From NCBI GenBank assembly GCA_022432975.1, contig CM039509.1:18303760-18367759 (forward strand): a stretch of DNA of 64,000 bases, in the 5' to 3' direction. Both the position numbers and the translations under genes were made by a program. Origin of the DNA: Begonia masoniana. Taxonomy: Eukaryota > Streptophyta > Magnoliopsida > Cucurbitales > Begoniaceae. Of this stretch, positions 45,056 to 57,611 are shown one piece after another; within the stretch, counting starts at the first letter, position 1; every line of letters starts with the position of its first letter. Under the pieces are notes generated by a model. The model was not told the DNA's origin and searched no databases. It worked only from the letters and a program-made list of their open reading frames with translations.

Positions 45056-47925
45056 ATAAATTAATATCAGAGTCAGGTTGCGCAATTCTTGGAAGTGATC
45101 ACTTAAGAACTTGATAATGTAATATTTTTTACTTTTTTCTGTTGTGAATGACATTGTTTTAACACATGGTATAAGAATGTTTCTAATAAGTCAATGTGCT
45201 ACTTGGAAGGCATATTGCAGTCGTCCATAGGAGGACATGTTGAGTAAATTTCAAAAATTGATTGGAGGAACTCTTTTCAAAGGTATGAGTCTGTGAACTC
45301 GCTTGGGTTTGTAATAGGCTTGTTTTACCTGAAAGTTAATATTCATTTTAGAACTTAACCGAAATTTTAATCTTTATTGAGTCCTAAAGCTTGTTGTGTC
45401 ATGTTGTAACTCGTTATTTTAGGATAAGACCGTTTGTTAGTAGAGTTACTTTTATACGACGAATTATATTCATTCATGAAACAAAGCAGTTGAAGAAGGA
45501 TTTTCAAGATGAATAGAGTCTTGTCGCGAGTATAGGATTCTTTTAAGGCATTTAAAAATGTTTGGTCTAGGACTGGAGTCATTCGATAAAGCTTTTTCCA
45601 AAGGAACAACTGCAATGAAGGATTTTTCCTGATCGAATCTTTGTTTGAATTATCCCAAGAAGAGATTGTGATGATGAAATAATTGTGATGGTCTCAAGCC
45701 TGATTAATGAATTTATGGCGATTGGGTTAGAGTCGATTTGAAGGTAGTGTTTCAGATGGGTTGATAGCCAATTAGCCACTCCCAGAATTCTTTCTTAATT
45801 TCTTAGTCGATCCTAGGAGTTCTCTGCTTAGGTTAATCTAGGGATCGTAATTAGTTCGTTCTCTATTTCCTATCGCTTTGTTTGAATCCTGCTCAGTTCC
45901 AATTAATCACACTTTTTATATTTTTGTAGTCTCTATATTTGTCTTTGGTTTGGCAATTAAGGTTTTGGTGCCACTATTTACATTCAACACTCCTTTGGTG
46001 TTTGCAGTGTTGTCTATTTCGTGTTTGAGTTGATGGCCTTGGTTATTTATCTTAAGTTCCATAAGAACTCAATCATTTTATTGTAAGAGTTGTTCGACGC
46101 AAGTTCTTTTAGGGATTATGGTAAATCATACATCATGTGTTAATAGAGAAAGAATGACCTATGATATAGAGATTACGTGTCATCATTGTAAACTATCATA
46201 TTCATCATCTTCAGAAATTGAAAGCAAACATTAAGTTTATTTTGCAAAAAAAAAAAAAAAATAAAAATAATTCTCATTATTTACAACAACTTCATATATC
46301 TTGTAAAACACTTTTACAACCACGAGTAGTACCAAGATTCCCCGTGCTATAATATGTATGCGACTAACGTTAGAATATTTTCATTCATAAGAAAAATAAT
46401 AATTATTCACTTTGTTACTTCATCAATAGTAATAAAGAAGTAATTCTTAAATTATCAGAGAAATTGTATTTATTAAAAGGTGTATTCCTTTTGATTCAAA
46501 TCAAATTGTGGTTAAAAGATTAGTTCTCAAATTATTATAAATTTTATTAATTAAAGGATTTCTCTTTTTATTTTAATATAGGATCTATAATATATGCACA
46601 ACAAAAAAAATATAAGAGAAAAATGATTCCAATATTTCTTTAAATTTTATTTTTATTGTTGAAAGAGTATTACTGAAATCTTACTGAAATCATCTATGTG
46701 TCAGTATTGTAAAAAATTGTACGTTACATTTATAGACATTATAAGAACAAAATCAAAAGTGAAATTATATATTCTCGAATATTTATTTGTAGAATCATAT
46801 AAAAGTATTGAAAATTGAAGAAATGTATGAACAATATCACAACAAGATTTATAAAAATTAATGTTTTTGTGGTTTTTTTTGTTAATAATAGAAGTATAAA
46901 TAACTTACCAATATAAATTAAAATTTTATAATATTAAATAAATTAACTTTTTGGCAACCTCGTTTGGCATCAAGCTAGGTGAGCTTGCGAGTCAAGAAGT
47001 TGGGCTCAAATTGTTATCGTGACAAGCTGGTGAGCCAGTTGTTGAACCAAGTTCTCCAACCTTATGGTAGGGTAGTGAACCAATCGTTGCATCAGATACG
47101 CACTTGGCTAAGCCGTCTTCTTCCCGAAATGATTGGAAGCAATGGGCAAGCTCAAACCATGATCACTAACTTGGAATCAGTTCAATCTTTCAACTAAATG
47201 ATGAAACTACTCACAATATAGCCATCAGCCGACGTGCAAAAGCAATGGCTAAAATGGCAGCTTTTGTAAGAAAATGTATAGAATTGATTAATTTAGTGGA
47301 TATCCTACTTTAAGTTGTTCACTAAAATCTAAAAGCATAAGGTTATGAAAATGTATACCTCCATTTTTTGTGGTCCATCCACGAGAGAATCATTTGCAAA
47401 AAGTCAAGAATCATAATAACAAAAATCCAAATGAAATACTAATCAAAACGTGGCAAATTGACTCTAAATAATAATAAAACCTCATTCGTAGTAATGTTAA
47501 CTTTTATGACTTCTACAGAATACTTGCACGTTACTCCTAACATCACACCCACTGATCCAGTCGAAGAATGGCTTTATTGTAAACATATTAATAATGATTT
47601 GATTGAGAAATATAGATCTAAATAATCATTTGGGTTTGAAGAATCTTAATTATTTAGGGTTTTAAGTTGTTTACTATTTACTGTAACAAGGATGGATTAA
47701 GAATTAGAAAAGAGATAAGGATGAATTATTTAAGGGTAATACTTAAATTAATAAATAATTGATCTACACAATATACGACCCATTAAAACACCGTTAAAAA
47801 CATTATAATATAAACAGTTTCTCTATCTTAACTAATGAATAAGTGAACTATGGTGGACAGCAGGACAGAGAGAGAGAGATTGATGGACAGCAGTTCTTCC
47901 ATAATTTGAAGAGAAAAGAAGGGGA
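45056..47925. other. Intergenic DNA upstream of the MATE gene
   Basis: AT-rich sequence without a recognisable gene. A poly(A) run is at 46246-46260. An open frame at 46979-47197 (72 codons) follows a GC-richer patch but matches nothing recognised. TATAATATAAAC at about 47804-47815 could serve as the promoter of the downstream gene. Confidence 0.55.
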
Positions 47926-50012
47926 ATGGAGAGAGATGGGCAGACGCCAAGTCTAAGATATCCACTGATACATACAGTCGAAGACAATAGAGCCAACGTA
48001 AATGGAGGAGAAAGAGGGACTGCCAAGAGCTGTGGAAGAAAGGAAATAGTGGAAGAAGTAAGAAAACAGCTATGGCTCGCAGGCCCTTTAATCTCAGTGA
48101 GTGTGTTGCAGTACTGTCTGCAGGTGACTTCCGTGATGTTCGTCGGCCATCTTGGAGAATTATCTCTCTCCGGTGCTTCCATGGCCACTTCCTTCGCTTC
48201 TGTCACTGGCTTCAGTTTGCTGGTGAGTTTTACTTTCGATTATCTAACTTTATGCACGAATTTTAAATTACCAACAAGATTTCAACTGGGTTTTCAATGA
48301 TTAGACCAAATTTCTGATCACCTTCAACTTTGATTTCCATAGATGGGGATGGCTAGTGCTTTGGATACTTTCTGTGGGCAGTCATACGGAGCAAAGCAGT
48401 ATGAAATGCTGGGCATACACACCCAAAGAGCCATGATTGTTCTATTGCTTGCAAGCATACCCCTTTCCTTCATCTGGTACAACACAGAATATCTGCTAAA
48501 GTTACTCGGCCAAGATGTTCAAATATCGGCAGATGCCGGCGAATATGCTCGATACATGATTCCTAGTCTGTCGGCATATGGTTTGCTTCAATGTCTCAAC
48601 AGATTCTTACAAACCCAAAACGTTGTTTTTCCGATGATGGTAACGTCCGGAGTGACGGTTCTGTTTCACGTCTTCGGTTGTTGGATCATGGTGTTCAAAT
48701 CTGGAATTGGAGCCCGAGGGGTCGCCTTGGCGACTTCGATCTCGTATTGGATCAATGTGTTACTGATGGCACTTTATGTTAAGTTCTCTGCTTCATGTGC
48801 AAAAACTTGGACTGGTTTTTCGAGGAAGGCCTTCCACAACATCTTCACTTTCATTCGCCTTGCTATTCCTTCAGCTGTCATGGTCTGGTAATTTCCCTTT
48901 TTTCTTAATCCGCTATTGATTATCTTCGAAGATATGTGCATGTTCTTGAGATCCTTGTTTGAACAGCTTGGAAATGTGGTCGTTTGAGATGATCGTTCTC
49001 TTGTCGGGTCTCCTTCCCGATCCGAAATTAGAAACTTCGGTGCTTTCGATCAGGTAACCTTCTAACAACTATTCTTGAACGATCTGGAATTGGGTCTTCT
49101 TTCTTTTTGCACTATTACACAGTGTATTTGGTTTCAGCCTCAATACAGCTGCAGTGGTTTGGATGATTCCCTATGGACTCAGCTGTGCTGTGAGGCAAGT
49201 TTAGTCAAATCACCTACACCAAACCTCCATTGTTTTTGGTTGAAAACTGTGTTTTTCTCTACAGCACTCGGGTTTCGAACGAACTAGGAGCAGGGCATCC
49301 CGAGACAGCACGATTAACAGTGTGCGTAGTGTTGGCAATGGCTGTGACAGAGGGGCTGCTAATGGGCTGTCTGTTAATACTAAATCGAAATATATGGGGC
49401 AAAGCATATAGCAATGAAGTGGAAGTGGTCAAATATGTAGCAACCATGATGCCTATTCTTGCTGCATCTAACTTTCTTGATGGCCTCCAATGCGTACTCT
49501 CAGGTCATCCAACTCTTTCTCTTGCGCACGTAAAAATTAAGGCATAAACCTAGCATGGATGCCTGTTTCAGGTACTGTCAGAGGATGCGGATTGCAAAGA
49601 ATCGGTGCGTTTGTAAATCTTGGATCGTATTACTTGGTGGGAATTCCATGCGCTGTTTTACTGGCTTTTTACTATCAAATTGGCGGAAAGGTAAAACTTA
49701 TTTTTAAATTACTAGCGATATCTTTCAAGGAACTCGAATTAGTAATCTGTCGCGGGGAAAATTTATTATGCAGGGTCTATGGTTGGGTATCATATGTGCT
49801 CTCGTCGTCCAAGTGCTTTCTCTTTGTATTATTACCATACGCACCAACTGGGACCAGGAAGTATGAACCTCAATCTATGCAAGTTTCTGCTGTTCTTCTT
49901 AATGTTTTTTTCTCTCTAACTTCCCTCTCTTGTGGCTGTGATATTTCTCCAGGCAAAGAAAGCCACCGAGCGAGTCTACAACTTGGTGATTCCAGTCGAT
50001 GTGGTGTGTTGA
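47926..50012 (+). CDS. MATE efflux transporter, DETOXIFICATION (DTX) family, 8 exons
   Basis: Exons: 47926-48222, 48343-48887, 48967-49053, 49138-49194, 49265-49503, 49572-49690, 49774-49860, 49953-50012. They sum to 1491 nt, giving 496 residues, the usual size of plant MATE proteins. The protein has a hydrophilic N-terminus ending in [16 protein letters not shown] motifs [20 protein letters not shown] and [17 protein letters not shown], then [22 protein letters not shown] and a C-terminal [15 protein letters not shown]. The family forms about 12 membrane helices and exports metabolites or xenobiotics by cation antiport at the plasma or vacuolar membrane. Closest resemblance is to the DTX10-16-like group; the substrate is unknown. 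Intron 4 uses a GC donor. All frames join without a stop, so the gene looks intact. Confidence 0.93.
49195..49264 (+). other. GC-AG intron in the MATE gene
   Basis: Intron 4 begins GAG/GCAAGT and ends CTACAG/CACTCGG. Using it splits a serine codon and gives the conserved [11 protein letters not shown] string. No nearby GT donor keeps the frame. AG/GCAAGT is the typical plant GC donor. Confidence 0.9.
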
Positions 50013-50460
50013 ATATTGAAAAGCAACAGACAGTTTGAAGATGCACGAAGGTGGAGATACGAAACAGTAGAGTGGACATTTTCAACTGGAAATAATTTTC
50101 GTTTCAAATCAGAAGCAGCAATTAAAAGTTGATAATATAGCAGATTATGGTCAAACCTTTTGTTTGAGTAAATCTTGTCTTCGGACTATTTCTTTTCATT
50201 TCTTCTTGAGTTGGAAACAACAAAAACTCCTACCAATTGATCTTTAATTCCATGAATACTATGGATTAAGCTTGTTCTGGGTCAATTTAATAAAATGAGG
50301 CAGCGCAGAAGAAAGAAAGCAAATTGTTATGGTTCACCACCGACACATAAGTCGAAACTAGTCTTGTTACTGTAAAATGTTTGCATTGTAGGTCGCAAAT
50401 TCCCAATCATAAGTAGAGAATGAGAGAATTACCTGTTCTTGGAGAAATTGATAGTCCGGC

Positions 50461-53400
50461 TCATGCATAGAGATCTATACCCCAGAACTTTGCAGGCTGA
50501 TTCGTCCTGTAATTCCGATCCATGCTTTTGATAAGATCCATGTCTTCTTTTGTTAGCTTGAAGTCAAAAACTTTGAAATTCTCTTCCAATCTTTCAAGTT
50601 TTGACGACTTTGGTATGACGACCGTATTCCTCTGAATTCCCCATCGTAGAGCAATCTGTGCTGGGCTTCGTTTGTATTTCTCAGCAAGGACCTGCAAGAA
50701 AGAATGAAAAGACATCACCATGCAAATACCAGGTCTCAATATATTTTATAAGAAGATTCAAGAATTGGCTTACTTTGAGAACTTGATCATCCAAACACGA
50801 GACAGAACCAAACCATTCTGTGTTTGCAGCAGCACCTCCCAAGGGAGTGTGGGCCGTGACACAGATTCCATGTTTCTGACAAAATTTGACGAGACATTCG
50901 CGTTGAAAGTATGGATGAGTTTCGATTTGATTCACAGCAGGCTTCACTTTCGCATAAGCTAAACAATCTCTGGTCAAAAAGATATCGTAATTGCTGCAAA
51001 TAATGCTTCTGTCAGAGAAGAAATCAAGAATCGACATAGACTATTGAACATTCTAATTCCCAAGAAAAAGTTGGAGCAAACTTTCAAACACATGAAATAG
51101 AGATATGGTCTTGTTAATCCTAAAGATTTCTTCATTAAAAAACATATTCATCTCTTACGAACAACTATTATTAATCTGAATTACATAGAGAACCTCACAA
51201 TATTACAAGCTCATAGTACTTAAAAGGAGAATAGAATCAACTAATCTTACGGCAAAGAAACTAGATTCAGAGTCACAGTTTTCATCTCCTAAACTTTCTA
51301 ACCTTTCCTCAAGATATGGTTGTAGAAAAATCAACAGGACATACTTGCGAGTACAAAAGACAAGTAATTTTTAGTGATCACCGTTGAGATTACAACGGTG
51401 AGATCACCAGAGATGATATACAAAGAAGAACAGAGAGAACGCAAGAGAGTGGCGGCAAAACCATAATCATTTCCTATTAACAGGTATTACAAATATACAG
51501 CTATCAATTAATGAATGAAGAGACGTGCTACTGTTGTAATTGAACATAGCTAACTAGAATAACAAAGTTAACTAAAGAATTGAATAGTTATGCTAATAGC
51601 CCCCCTCAAGATCAAGGTCGTAGGCCGAAGATCTTGGAAAGAAACAAGGAGAACGTTGCCGGAGGGAGGGGTTTGGTGAGAGCATCTGCGAGTTGGTTGG
51701 TCGACAGAGTAAAAGTGACCACTAATGTCTTCTGTAGCACCTTTTCCCGTACAAAATGGAAATCGATCTTTACATGTTTGGACTTTGAGTGCAAAACAGG
51801 ATTAGAAGCAAGATATGTTGCACTCAAGTTATCGCAGAGGATTCGAGGAGCCAAGAGAGAGGGGATACCAAGTTCTTTGAGTAGAGACTGTAACCATAAG
51901 ATTTCAGCGGCACCGTTCGCAATACTGCAATACTCAGATTCCGTGCTTGAACGGGAGACCACCTTCTGTTTGGTGGAGGACCAAGAGATAAGATTTGGAC
52001 CGAGAAAAATACAGAATCCACTTGTGCTCTTTCGGTCATCAGGGCAGGAGGCCCAATCCGCATCGGTGTAGCAAGTGAGGGCGAGAGAAGCGGAAGGTGT
52101 AAATGAAATACCGAGAGTTAAAGTACCTTGAAGGTATCGCAGAATTCGTTTAACTGCTTGCCAATGAGTCTCTGATGGAGCATGCATGAACTGGGAGACT
52201 TTGTTGACGGCAAAAGCGATATCAGGACGCGTAAAACAGCAATACTGAAAGGCACAAACTATGCTGCGGTATAGAAAACCATCAGGTAAAGGGGTCCCTG
52301 AGTGGAGGGATAGGACAGGGCCAGCCACCATGGGGGTTGGAACCGGTTTGCAAGACGCCATATTTGCCTTGTGTAGTAAGTCAGATATATAGCGCGATTG
52401 GGAGAGAGTCATACCAGATGGTGTTTGAGTGACGGAGATGCCGAGAAAGTATGATAGTGGGCCAAGATCTCGGACTTTAAACTAAGAATGGAGATACGCC
52501 AATAGCTGGTCGATGAGAGTAGCAAAATCGCCGGTCACAATAATGTCGTCCACGTACACGAGCATAATAATGATGGATGAAGAGGTATGGCGGACAAAGA
52601 GAGATGAGTCGGACCTGGAAGCTGAGAACCCCCAATTGATTAAGGTAGTGTATAATTTGGGGGGGGGGGGGGATGCATGTGGGGAAGATGGGAGCCGGTT
52701 AGTGGTTGGAGGAGGAGAGGAAGAGGAGGCGGGAAAAGGAGGATCTAAAGGAGGTGGGGAAGGTAGTGGTATAATGGGAAGGGCTAACGGTGGGGCATGT
52801 GGATTGGGAGGAGAGGGGTGATAGGGTATGGCAGGGATGGGTAAAGTGAAAGGGGGAGTTCCAGAAGCAGGGGTGGTGGGGGTAGAGTATGGAAATTGGG
52901 ACTCCACGAATTTGACATGACGAGAGACATAGAGTTTGTGAGATTTCGGGTCGAGACAGAGATAGCCTTTGTGGTTTGGACTGGGACCGAGGAAGACACA
53001 AGGGAGGGATCGAGGTTGGAGTTTATGTTGATTGAAAGGCCGAAGAAGGGGAAAACATAGACAACCAAAAACACGAAGAGAGGAATAATCGGGAAGTTTG
53101 TTGAACAAGCATTGAAAAGGCGACTGATGGCGGAGGACGGGAGTAGGGAGTAAATTGATCAGAGCAGTGGCAGTGATAAAGGCGTAAGTCTAGAAGTAAT
53201 GAGGAACTGAGGAGTGAAAAAGCAGAGCAAGACCAGTTTCAACCACATGACGATTTTTTCGTTCAACTCGACCGTTTTGATTTGGAGTATAGGGACAAGA
53301 AATGCGATATTGGATGCCAAGAGATTTAAACAAAGGAGTGAGAGACTGAAATTCGCCACCCCAGTCGGATTGGATAACTTTGATTTTAGCATTAAATTGA

Positions 53401-56400
53401 GTAAGAACAAATTGATAGAAATGCTCAAAAGTGTGATAGACATCGCTTTTTAATTTTAGAGGAAAAATCCAAGTAAAACGTGGACAATCGTCCACAAAGA
53501 GAAGAAAATATCGTGCACCAGTAATGAATTTTATAGGAGACGGACCCCAAACATCAATATGGATAATATCGAAAGCAAATTGAGCATGAGATTGAGAGTT
53601 TTGAAATGGTAATTGAAGACTTTTGCTCATTTCGCAAGGGGTACAAAAAGGATGCACAACAGAGGGTAAACTTAAATTACATGATCTCAAAACTTGGTGC
53701 ATTACAGAAACAGAGGGGTGTCCCAAACGTAAATGCCAAAAATCGGGCAAAATAGAGGATGAAGCAGCACTATTATGAGCGGCCAAAGAGAGAGCAGAAA
53801 CTGCCGACGGCTTGAGAGGAGGCCGAGCAGCGGCAGACAAAAACGAACCAGAGGAGGGCGTGTGGTAGAGCCCGTCATGGAGAGAACCACGAAGCAGGAT
53901 TCGGTGAGAAAGCCGATCCTTGACAAAAAAACACGTCGGGTGAAATTCAACAAAAACTGAATTTTGTTGACATAATTTTGATACTCTTAACAGATTATGC
54001 ACAAGATGTGGAGTGTGATAGACTTTGTGTAACTTAAGGGACCGACCAATGACCGGAAGAGAAGCAGAACCAGAAAGACAGAGAGGGAGGGCTTTACCTT
54101 CGGCTGTGGCGACAAGGGAAGGACCGGGGAGAGGTTGAAGTTGGCTGAGAAGCTCGGGCTGAGGGGAGAAGTGATCGGTGGCTCCAGAATCCAGGACCCA
54201 CGGAGTGGTCGGCGACGGAGAAGACGGAGTAGGGAGAAGGCCGGAGGAAGTTTGCATTACAGAGGGGCGGGTCTGAGAAGTCGAAAACGGGTGGGGGGGA
54301 AGGAATTGGGCGGGTCGGGCGGGTCGGGCGGAGGAAATTCGGGGCGGGTGTGGACTGAGGGGAGAAAGTATGGTTGTTGAAATGGGTCAGAGGAGAGGCC
54401 TGTGAGGTTAGCTTGGGCTTGGGTGGGGTACTGGGCTTGTTGGGCTGCTGCTGGAAGCTGGAAGCTGGTAGCATCTGAGGGCTGAGTGGCCCAGTTTGCC
54501 ACAAATTTGGCAACGGGGCTTGGAGTGAGGATTGGGCCGGGGGCGCCACGGACCGGCCTGATTAGAGGGTGGATAAGAACCGGGCCGGCTGGGAGAGAAA
54601 ACAGGGGCCGGGTTAGGGCGAAAACCATGGTCTGGCCGAGGGCTCAAAGAGGGGCGAAACGATTGCTGAAAAGCGATGTTCGCCTGCAGCTGTGCCGGCG
54701 TCGGGAGGGAGACGCTGTGATGTTGCTTCTCCAGGCGAAAATCATAGCTTTGGAGCATGCTTTGTACATCTTCCAGAGAGAGTGGTTCGGTGCGAGTAGT
54801 GATGGCGGTGACGAAGGGGTTATACTCCGAGCCGAGGCCGCCGAGGAAATACAACATTTTGTCTTTGGGGGAAACAGTTTCGCCGATGGCCGCGAGCGTG
54901 TTACAGAGGCCGGTGAGTTTCTGAATATACGCTGCAGCCGAGAGACCATCTTTGGAGAGGGATTGGAGCTGAGAGCGAAGCTCGCTGATGCGCGCCAGAG
55001 AAGACGACGCGAAAAGCTTTGCGAGTGTTGTCCAGATTTCGCTCGCAGAGGTAAGAGACACAATTTGAGGGAGAAATTCTTCAGAGAGAGAGAGAGGAGA
55101 ATAGCCAACTGATGATGAGGCTATTGTATCTGTTCCAGAGAGCAAATTCGGGATTTATCTGGCTGGAAGAGGAGTCCAGAAACTCAGGGGGTTGAGGAGA
55201 GGAACCGTCCAAGATATGACGGATTCCGTTAGCGGCAACAACATGGAGAAGCTGAGCTTTCCAGACCAAATAGTTGTGGGTATTGAGTTTGACAGTAAGT
55301 GTTTGGTTCACGGACGAAAACGGAGGGAGGGAAGAAGACTGAGTGAGGGAAGGGGAAGAGGGAACCGTTGAGCTCGACGATGCCATCCAAGGCCTGGCTC
55401 TGATACCACGTTGAGATTACAACGGTGAGATCACCGGATATGAGATACAAAGAAGAACAGAGAGAACGCAAGAGAGTGGCGGCAAAACCATAATCATTTC
55501 CTATCAACAGGTATTACAAATATACAGCTATCAATTAATGAATGAAGAGACGTGCTACTGTTGTAATTGAACATAGCTAACTAGAATAACAAAGTTAACT
55601 AAAGAATTGAATAGTTATGCTAATACCAAACATTCATTCTGATTTTGTGCGAGTATTACAGGCCCATATTCCCATTGATTATCACCAATTAAGTATCAAC
55701 TAGAAATTACTTTTCTTGACAGTGGTAGAATTTTAAAACCACAAAATCGATGTTATATGGTTGATGGAAAACTCGAAGATCAAAGATTAAAAAGCCAAAC
55801 ACACTGTCATGCAGCAATTAATTCATGGCATAAATAAAAAGGAAGAGCTTAAAACTATTAATATATCACTTGACCTCACACCAATATTGCGCACTAAACC
55901 CATGGAAACAAGATCTTCCATAGCACGCCAGGTGGTTTCTAAGGTAATTGTCGTGTCTATGTCTAGCACTCCGTCGTCTCCCAAGGCACTATCAGTGGTT
56001 CCTACACCTGCTTGTGCATAGTAATTAAAGTCCAGTGAAAAGCTAAAATAAAAATGCATTTACAAAGAAAAAAAATAGGTTTAACTCCTATGGAATTAAT
56101 GGAAAAAGCTAATATAACAAGTTATCTAAATTAAGATAGAATACAAGTAAGAACAACAAAGACTTGCAGCACCTGTATGCCTTGTCGCAACAGGAAAGTG
56201 AATAAGATATAAATCCAGATATTGCAATTGAAGCTTCTTCAAACTGTCCTTGCAGGCCTCAATAACATGTCCATGGTCTGAATTCCAAAGCTGCAGAGAT
56301 GATGACGAAAATGGTAAATTTGGTTCTCAAACGCGTGATAATTAATATATTAAACCAAGAAAGACGAAATGTGAAAAAAAGAAAAAAGAAACTAGCCTTG

Positions 56401-57611
56401 GTCGTGATGAAGAGATCTTCCCGCTTGACAAGCCCAGTCCTAAATGCTTCTGAAAGTGCCTCCCCAACTTCAGCTTCATTCTGATAATCAGCTGCAAGCA
56501 ACAAACTTTCAACACCCAAAATTGAAAGATTACAAGGCAGGCCAACAAATTTACAAGGTATAGGAAAAAGCTGTGAATTACCCAGAACACCAGAAATATA
56601 CAGCAACCAAGAGAAAATTCCAGCAAGTTATGAGCTCTAATGAGCCTCTTATTAATACGGAAAAACCAGAGAAATGAAGATAGAACAGGCTTTTGGAGAG
56701 ACCTGTACTCACCCACCTTTTCCTATACTATCCTAGCTGTTTCATACCTCCCCACCTTCCTTATATCCCCTATACAGAATCATTACACAATCATAGAGTA
56801 AAAAATTTAAAAATTATCCCTTCCCCTCATTATCTTGATTAGATGACCCTTTTGCTCTTTGCTACCATCTTTCTAATTCTAGCCTAAGTGAGTATAGTGG
56901 AAGCCTTATCATAAACCAGGCTCGTAAACCTTTCATTATGTTCATGATCAACATCGACAACTTGATAAAAAAAAAATGTTACAAATTGAACATAAACATG
57001 AAAAATAAACAGGTGGAAGTGGTCCGTACAACAAAATTACCTGATCTTGTCTGAATTAGCCACAACAGTTCAAAACACATTTGAAATTATAATATTTGGG
57101 CGAGTAATTACGAAATTGTGTTTGTCTATTGATTAATTGAAGAGTACGAAAGCTTTAGCAGTTCTAGCATTAATCCTTTCTAAAATTTATGATCAAATTA
57201 CTTGTTCGGTGCGATGTAAGACTGGCTAATAACTGAGAAAAGCTATGCGACTCTGATTTCATTCGCGCAGATATTATACAAAAACTGGAAACAAAGAAGT
57301 GGATGAACAACCGATTACGCAATTAGATCTTGCTACCAGGAGTAACTACGGAAACAAGAAAACCAAATAAAAGCTTCACGAAAAGTGACAAACAACAGCC
57401 AAAGGTCGGAAAATAGAGAAAGATGCACAAACACATAACAATATCATTTAAAATCGAAGTAGGAGAAAGCAACAGTACCAGCGCAATCAAAATGGCGGAA
57501 ACCAATCTTAATGGCGTTGAGGACGAGATCTCTAATGTCTTTTCCCTCCATACGCCAAACCCCTAGACCAATGATGGGCATCTTGAAGCCACTGTTGAGG
57601 GTAATCGACAT
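50461..57611 (-). CDS. NADP-dependent aldo-keto reductase, sorbitol-6-P dehydrogenase / mannose-6-P reductase type, 6 exons
   Basis: Exons on minus: 57611-57479, 56491-56397, 56290-56173, 56007-55875, 50993-50774, 50691-50461. They sum to 930 nt and 309 residues, the family's usual size. The aldo-keto reductase tetrad is visible as Asp42, Tyr47, Lys76 and His107 ([30 protein letters not shown]). Later motifs are [18 protein letters not shown] and the cofactor-binding [13 protein letters not shown], and the protein ends in [12 protein letters not shown], characteristic of plant sorbitol-6-phosphate dehydrogenase and mannose-6-phosphate reductase. These cytosolic enzymes reduce hexose phosphates with NADPH in sugar-alcohol metabolism; the exact substrate is not determined. 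Intron 4 is 4881 bp because it contains copia J. Intron 2 uses a GC donor. The gene looks intact. Confidence 0.93.
51385..51598 (-). repeat. Copia J 3' LTR
   Basis: Near-identical to 55412-55625. It contains GCAAGAGAGTGGCGGCAAAA on plus and ends before CCCCCC. Confidence 0.9.
51612..55386 (-). pseudogene. Copia J gag-pol, frameshifted and RT-deleted
   Basis: Minus strand from the ATG at 55386. Gag ([30 protein letters not shown]) with zinc knuckle [14 protein letters not shown] near 54500. Protease [11 protein letters not shown] and integrase ([33 protein letters not shown]) at about 54230-53190. A proline-rich linker, then reverse transcriptase only from [11 protein letters not shown] and YVDDIIVTG onward, and RNase H ([34 protein letters not shown]) to 51612. 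Frame changes occur near 55100, 54400 and 52450 and a stop near 53188. The N-terminal RT is missing at a G homopolymer (52660-52671 on plus). The string order resembles Ale/Retrofit-type copia elements. Not functional. Confidence 0.9.
55412..55625 (-). repeat. Copia J 5' LTR
   Basis: 214 bp. It is followed (minus strand) by ACG and the primer site. Confidence 0.9.
56291..56396 (-). other. GC-AG intron in the reductase gene
   Basis: Intron 2 on minus begins ACCAAG/GCTAGT and ends CTGCAG/CTTTGG, joining FITTK to LWNSD in phase 0. The nearest GT (4 bases in) would shift the frame. Confidence 0.85.

Larger units (their letters stand above)
51385..55625 (-). mobile_element. Ty1/copia element J in intron 4 of the reductase gene
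   Basis: Runs right to left with 214-bp LTRs at 55412-55625 (5') and 51385-51598 (3'), which differ at only a few positions. The primer site TGGTATCAGAGCC (minus, about 55396-55408) follows the 5' LTR and a C-run on plus (51600-51605, polypurine on minus) precedes the 3' LTR. On the minus strand the LTR appears to start TATTAGC and end AATCTCA, so it has TA...CA rather than TG...CA ends. No clean TSD is visible (ACCGT against CCAAA). It lies in the same transcriptional direction as the host gene. Confidence 0.88.

Noticed and set aside
46979..47197. 72-codon open frame
   Set aside because: No similarity recognised, no splice partners; most likely chance or an unrecognised repeat.
52513..55112. 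Long plus-strand open frames across copia J
   Set aside because: Antisense shadows of the minus-strand gag-pol, rich in Gly/Arg/Glu because the sense strand is Pro/Ser-rich.
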